A stretch of 64,000 nucleotides of DNA, taken from Dillenia suffruticosa (lineage: Eukaryota > Streptophyta > Magnoliopsida > Dilleniales > Dilleniaceae). The position numbers and the translations under genes are program-made. The DNA lies in assembly GCA_033439265.1 (NCBI GenBank), contig JAVTVX010000009.1:5507609-5571608 (forward strand). The letters are read 5' to 3'. This document shows positions 60,023 to 64,000 of this stretch, one piece after another (within the stretch, counting starts at the first letter, position 1; each line of letters opens with the position of its first letter). A model generated the notes under the pieces. It saw only the letters and a list, made by a program, of their open reading frames with translations, ran no database searches and was not told where the DNA came from.

Positions 60023-60024
<2 letters not shown>

Positions 60025-60077
<53 letters not shown>
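60025..60077. repeat. (CT)n microsatellite
   Basis: About 26 uninterrupted units, 460 bases past the GAUT stop codon. Confidence 0.95.
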
Positions 60078-60080
<3 letters not shown>

Positions 60081-61305
60081 GACTACTCTCTACTTCCATG
60101 TTGATTGAAGCAAGATTGAAGTTATACTGGCCGAATTTTTGTCTCAGCTAAGAGAATATTTAGCTGAGATTTTGTCTGTTTGCTCCTTACATTTCATGGA
60201 AGGCTGTGTACCACTCCCCTCTTTTCTTTATTCTTTTGGTGCCATGAGCAAGTCAGCAAACTATTTAGAGGCGGAGAAAAAAGAAAAAAAAAAAAAAGAA
60301 ACAAAAGAATAAAAAAACAAGTGTTTCTTGAGTTGACACTTCCTTTTGGAGCCGAAAAAGGAATGGGATTGAGGGGAGTTTCGATTTCTTTTGATTCTAT
60401 TATTATCACTTAATATGATCTATTATTATCACTTAATTTTTTTTCTTGGGATAATTGGATAAAGGGTTCTATATTTTTTTAACCTTTTTTTTTTTATTTT
60501 GTCCTAAACCTTTTAATTTCTTGGCATGTGTTTGTCACATTAATATATTTATGCTAAATTGGTAAGACAAAGTTAATTAGATATAGAGACTCTGTCATCA
60601 ACAGGCAATACAGATGACTGCATTGATTGCATCCACCACAGGCTGCATCGATTGGTTCACTTCTACACAAGGCCGCCGCTGCCGCCGCCGCATCTGATTA
60701 ACCCCCAGCAAAGATAAAAAATTTAAAATTACCATGTTGAAACCCATCTAAAATTCAAAATTGCTGTGTACAGACTTTGAAAAGCAGTATTGAAACTAAT
60801 GGGCTTGCATTTTGAAGCGAGCCAAATTGCTCCCACCCCATAGCAACTTTACCAAGGTCAAATACGGTATGTAAGTAGAGCGTACAACTCTCAGGGTGTA
60901 ATTGAGCAAGCGATGCATGGCAGGGGCAGGAGTGATACTCGGCACTGTTAGAAAAGTTTGAATGGTTACAAAAATCCAAAGGGTTTGTACGCGAAATGAT
61001 CATTGTTTTTAAATAAATTATACCCTCACTGTATTGAACTAACAAACTTCTATTAGTGTAGCAGTTGGATGCTCACTTTCTTAATCATAGGTACTATAAG
61101 ATTAGAGAAATAGGATTTGGAAGAGCCAACTACTCCACGAAGGGCCCTACAGTACTCAGCTCAAATTAGTTAAATGAAATCCAAATATCGATTAGTAGTA
61201 ACTATTGTATTTACATAAAATAAAAAGACAAAAACCTGAATAGTAGTGAGTGCAAATGCACCCACTTTAAATTTAAAAAGGGAGGGATATAAACCCCCCT
61301 CAACC

Positions 61306-61308
<3 letters not shown>

Positions 61309-61353
<45 letters not shown>
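61309..61353. repeat. (CT)n microsatellite
   Basis: About 22 uninterrupted units. Confidence 0.95.
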
Positions 61354-61357
<4 letters not shown>

Positions 61358-62699
61358 CCTCTCAAATAAAAAAAGAAACTGCTCATTTTGTTGAATGATG
61401 ATGCGTGAATGGGTAAAAAGAAAACCTTGGGCATTTTGTTGAGGGGGTGTGAAACATTAGTTTGAGTGAGAGAAAAAGAGAAATAAAAAGCGCTTGAAGG
61501 AGGATTGATCATTTACCACCGTAATATTTGGACTATGAATCAAGAAAATGATTTGATTCATGTGACGATCTTCTCGACCTAAAATATTTAACTGTCAAAA
61601 AGAGATTAGTGATTTTAATTCAATTTAAATATGAAAATTTTTATATGAGAAAAATATTTGTTGGTTTATTTTAAAACCTTCATCGGTCTCAGAGTCTATT
61701 TAAATATTTCTTGCCTCTTTATTGGGTATTAAAAATGTAGAATGTTATGAATAATATTTTATGTTTGTTAATGATAACTTGATATAGGCTAAACGAAATG
61801 CTCTCAATTTTATACTGTAGAATGCTTATTACTAAAGATGAAATTTATAAAATTTGACATGCATCAAAGAGTACATTAAGAGATATTACGAACCTTGGCC
61901 AAGACTTTATGTACTTGTAACATTTAAAATATTATATTTTGTGATTTGAAATTTATATAATTAGATTTCTTTCGAAAAATGTTTTTCAATCATATAAAAA
62001 ATGTAAAAAATAGTTAAGAATTAAGAGAGATATGAGTAATTGAACATAGGGTCGAATTGCAGAATTTTTGTAAAACATTAAATATGATGAACAGTAAACA
62101 TGACTCATACTCACTCTCAATAGCCCTCGCGTGAAACCCAAACGCTAGGCTAGATATGTCCGACAAAAAAATCGCAACCACCATTGAACTTAGAGGTATG
62201 GAAAATAGGGGGATAGCCAAAACATGGTGACAATATGCTGTCGGGAAGGCTGCATGTATGCCTCATGCGCCTACTGAGCGCATGAGAATGTATTTTTTCT
62301 TTTATTTTTTGCATAGCCACCCAATGTGATGCATGGGGGTGCATGCAGGGCTTACTTTGGATGAAATTTTCACCGGAACAAGTATTTTATTTATTTACAT
62401 TTTCTGTAATTTTTAATTTATTTTCAGAAGTAGAAAAATATTTTTTATTAATTTTTAAATCAATAAATTATTAGAAAATTACAGAAAAATCATTTTTCGA
62501 TCCAAAAAAATTTTGAACAATTTTGTATGGGACTAAAAATTATTTTCTTAATTTTGGCTATCTAAATGTAAATTATTTTATACGCTTTTGATTTTATACT
62601 CATTTTTTATGTGTGAAAATTTTGTTTTTTCAATATAAAATTAATTTAAAATTGAACATATTATTTTAATTTGGTATTTCTGAATTTTTGGTACAATAT

Positions 62700-63071
62700 T
62701 ATGGCTGGCTATGTGCCCAACCTAATATAGTTCCTATTTTCAAGAAAATTGTGATTATCAGATGTTTTCTTGGAACTCTTCTGGGTCTTTGGAGGAGGGA
62801 AAAAGATTTAAAAAATTTAGGACGTTTAATAAAATTGGGTCAAATGTTAGCTTACAAAATGGACTCATCTCATACTTTGTCAGATCATTTGGAGATCATG
62901 GAACAGAAACGTTTGGAACTTATTCAATTAGATCATGCTTTTTGGAGGGATGACATGTATATACTAAGAAATTCCATGTCTCGTTATTGGACTAACATAA
63001 TTGATGAGTTGTTTGTCGAGAACGAAAACATAATTCTTGACGATGTGAGATTGATGTTAATAGAAAACTGA
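62700..63071 (+). pseudogene. Possible Copia-type gag relic
   Basis: An open frame of about 125 residues without a good ATG start. Its middle reads LAYKMDSSHTLSDHLEIME and its end ENENIILDDVRLMLIEN, with ILRNSMSRYWTNII between. The pattern (KM..SxTLxDHL, then a leucine/serine stretch, then ITLDDVxxxLL) resembles the gag domain of Ty1/Copia elements. No zinc knuckle or pol follows before 64000. The similarity was judged by eye and is weak. Confidence 0.35.
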
Positions 63072-64000
63072 GAATTTAAGAATATTGAGATCCAAATGAA
63101 AAAAAAAAAAATCCCAAAATATAAATAGTTTCCCAAATACTATAAGGAGATTTACTCATATGGATAGACTATTTAAGATAATTGTAAATATAATATGCTC
63201 AATGGATTTGTTCTGAACAAGATAATTCATTTATATGTTTTTTTTTGCGTGTTATCACTGTTTGCTAAATCATGTTCATGTAATAGAGAAACTTTTAAAG
63301 TTTTAATATAAAGTTTCTTTTAAACAATTGTTGATTATATTTGTTGAATAGTATGATCGTGTATATAAAAGAAAACTAGGATTTCTAGAATAAAAATTTT
63401 ACATTAGTAGAATTTGAAAAATTTTCATCCAAAATTAAAACATTATTTAAATATTTTGTGTATTTAAATGAAAATTTTGGATTGATAGAATTTGAATAAT
63501 TTCCATTTAGAATTGTAATATTATTTAAATGTTCTATGAATTTAAGTGTGAGGTTTTTAAATTGAAAGAATTTGAATAATTTTTATCTAGAACTTATTGA
63601 ATTTTGTATTTTAAATTAAATTTGTAATGATGATACATTAAGACTATATATGACGATTGGGAACCCAGTGAACTCTCGATTCTATATCTAATGTTGACCT
63701 GTCATGAATATTAATTTTGAAGTACAAAATTGTGTATATGATATGAATATTAGTTCTTGTATCCATTCTCTTAGAAACCCAAACTATGAATTCGAAATCT
63801 ATTATTACAGATTTGAATAGATGTTAAAAATTAAATGGTGACAGTTATGATATTTGTCGCCACAAAAATATGGAATGTGTTAAAAGAACATGATACTTTG
63901 GAAGGTATCATGCATGTCTTGTACCACCTAAGTGTAGGCAATGCTGCCCGGTAGAGAAGAGAATAAGACGCTAACCAAGTATGAAAAATGATAGATTCCA
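63072..64000. other. AT-rich right flank, no gene seen
   Basis: Around 63390-63600 the motif AGAATTTGAATAATTT recurs about three times roughly 75 bases apart, an imperfect tandem repeat. Nothing else is recognised. Confidence 0.45.

Larger units (their letters stand above)
59565..62687. other. 3' flank of the GAUT-like gene and intergenic DNA
   Basis: No gene is supported. CT microsatellites lie at 60025-60077 and 61309-61353, an A-rich tract at 60279-60302, and a (GCC)n stretch at 60672-60692. The remainder is AT-rich. Confidence 0.55.

Overview
This window comes from a flowering-plant nuclear genome, probably a eudicot or another broad-leaved angiosperm. It is AT-rich, has large introns with GT..AG sites, and carries many plant transposable elements and CT/GA microsatellites. 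The species cannot be told from the sequence. There is no sign of bacterial or organellar DNA.

Region 1 (1-4635): the 5' end of a Ty3/gypsy-type retrotransposon on the minus strand (protease site, gag, tRNA-Met primer site, a 2.56 kb LTR). It lies inside an intron of the next gene. Region 2 (4719-6561): exons 3-8 of a SEPALLATA (LOFSEP, E-class) MADS-box gene; its first exons lie off the left edge. Region 3 (6562-12450): intergenic DNA with an L1-type LINE ruin and two diverged copies of a SINE-like repeat. Region 4 (12453-21299): a complete APETALA1/FRUITFULL-like MIKC MADS-box gene of 8 exons and 245 residues, with a 7 kb first intron holding an RTE-type LINE relic. SEP followed by AP1/FUL in the same direction is the ancient tandem pair of floral regulators known from angiosperms.

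Region 5 (22.1-35.5 kb): transposon-dominated. A non-autonomous element with CACTA-like subterminal repeats is followed by a 10,285 bp En/Spm (CACTA) element at 24794-35078, flanked by a TGA target duplication. It holds a decayed TNP2-type transposase, a decayed Ptta/TNPA-like gene, dense GCGACGAA subterminal repeats, and two unusual hairpin-unit tandem arrays. It interrupts an open reading frame of an unidentified gene whose two halves join in frame. Region 6 (36.7-42.3 kb): a tRNA-derived SINE and a full-length but dead chromovirus-type Ty3/gypsy element with two LTRs and an ATATC target duplication.

Region 7 (44.9-50.1 kb): a universal-stress-protein-fold gene (3 exons, 229 residues) facing a two-part pseudogene of an ER-ANT1-type adenine nucleotide carrier. 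Region 8 (54.8-59.6 kb): an intact two-exon GAUT10/11-like glycosyltransferase gene (540 residues). The right end holds microsatellites and a possible Copia gag relic. Four host genes look real: SEP-like, FUL-like, USP-like and GAUT-like. Everything else with coding character is transposon-derived or broken.
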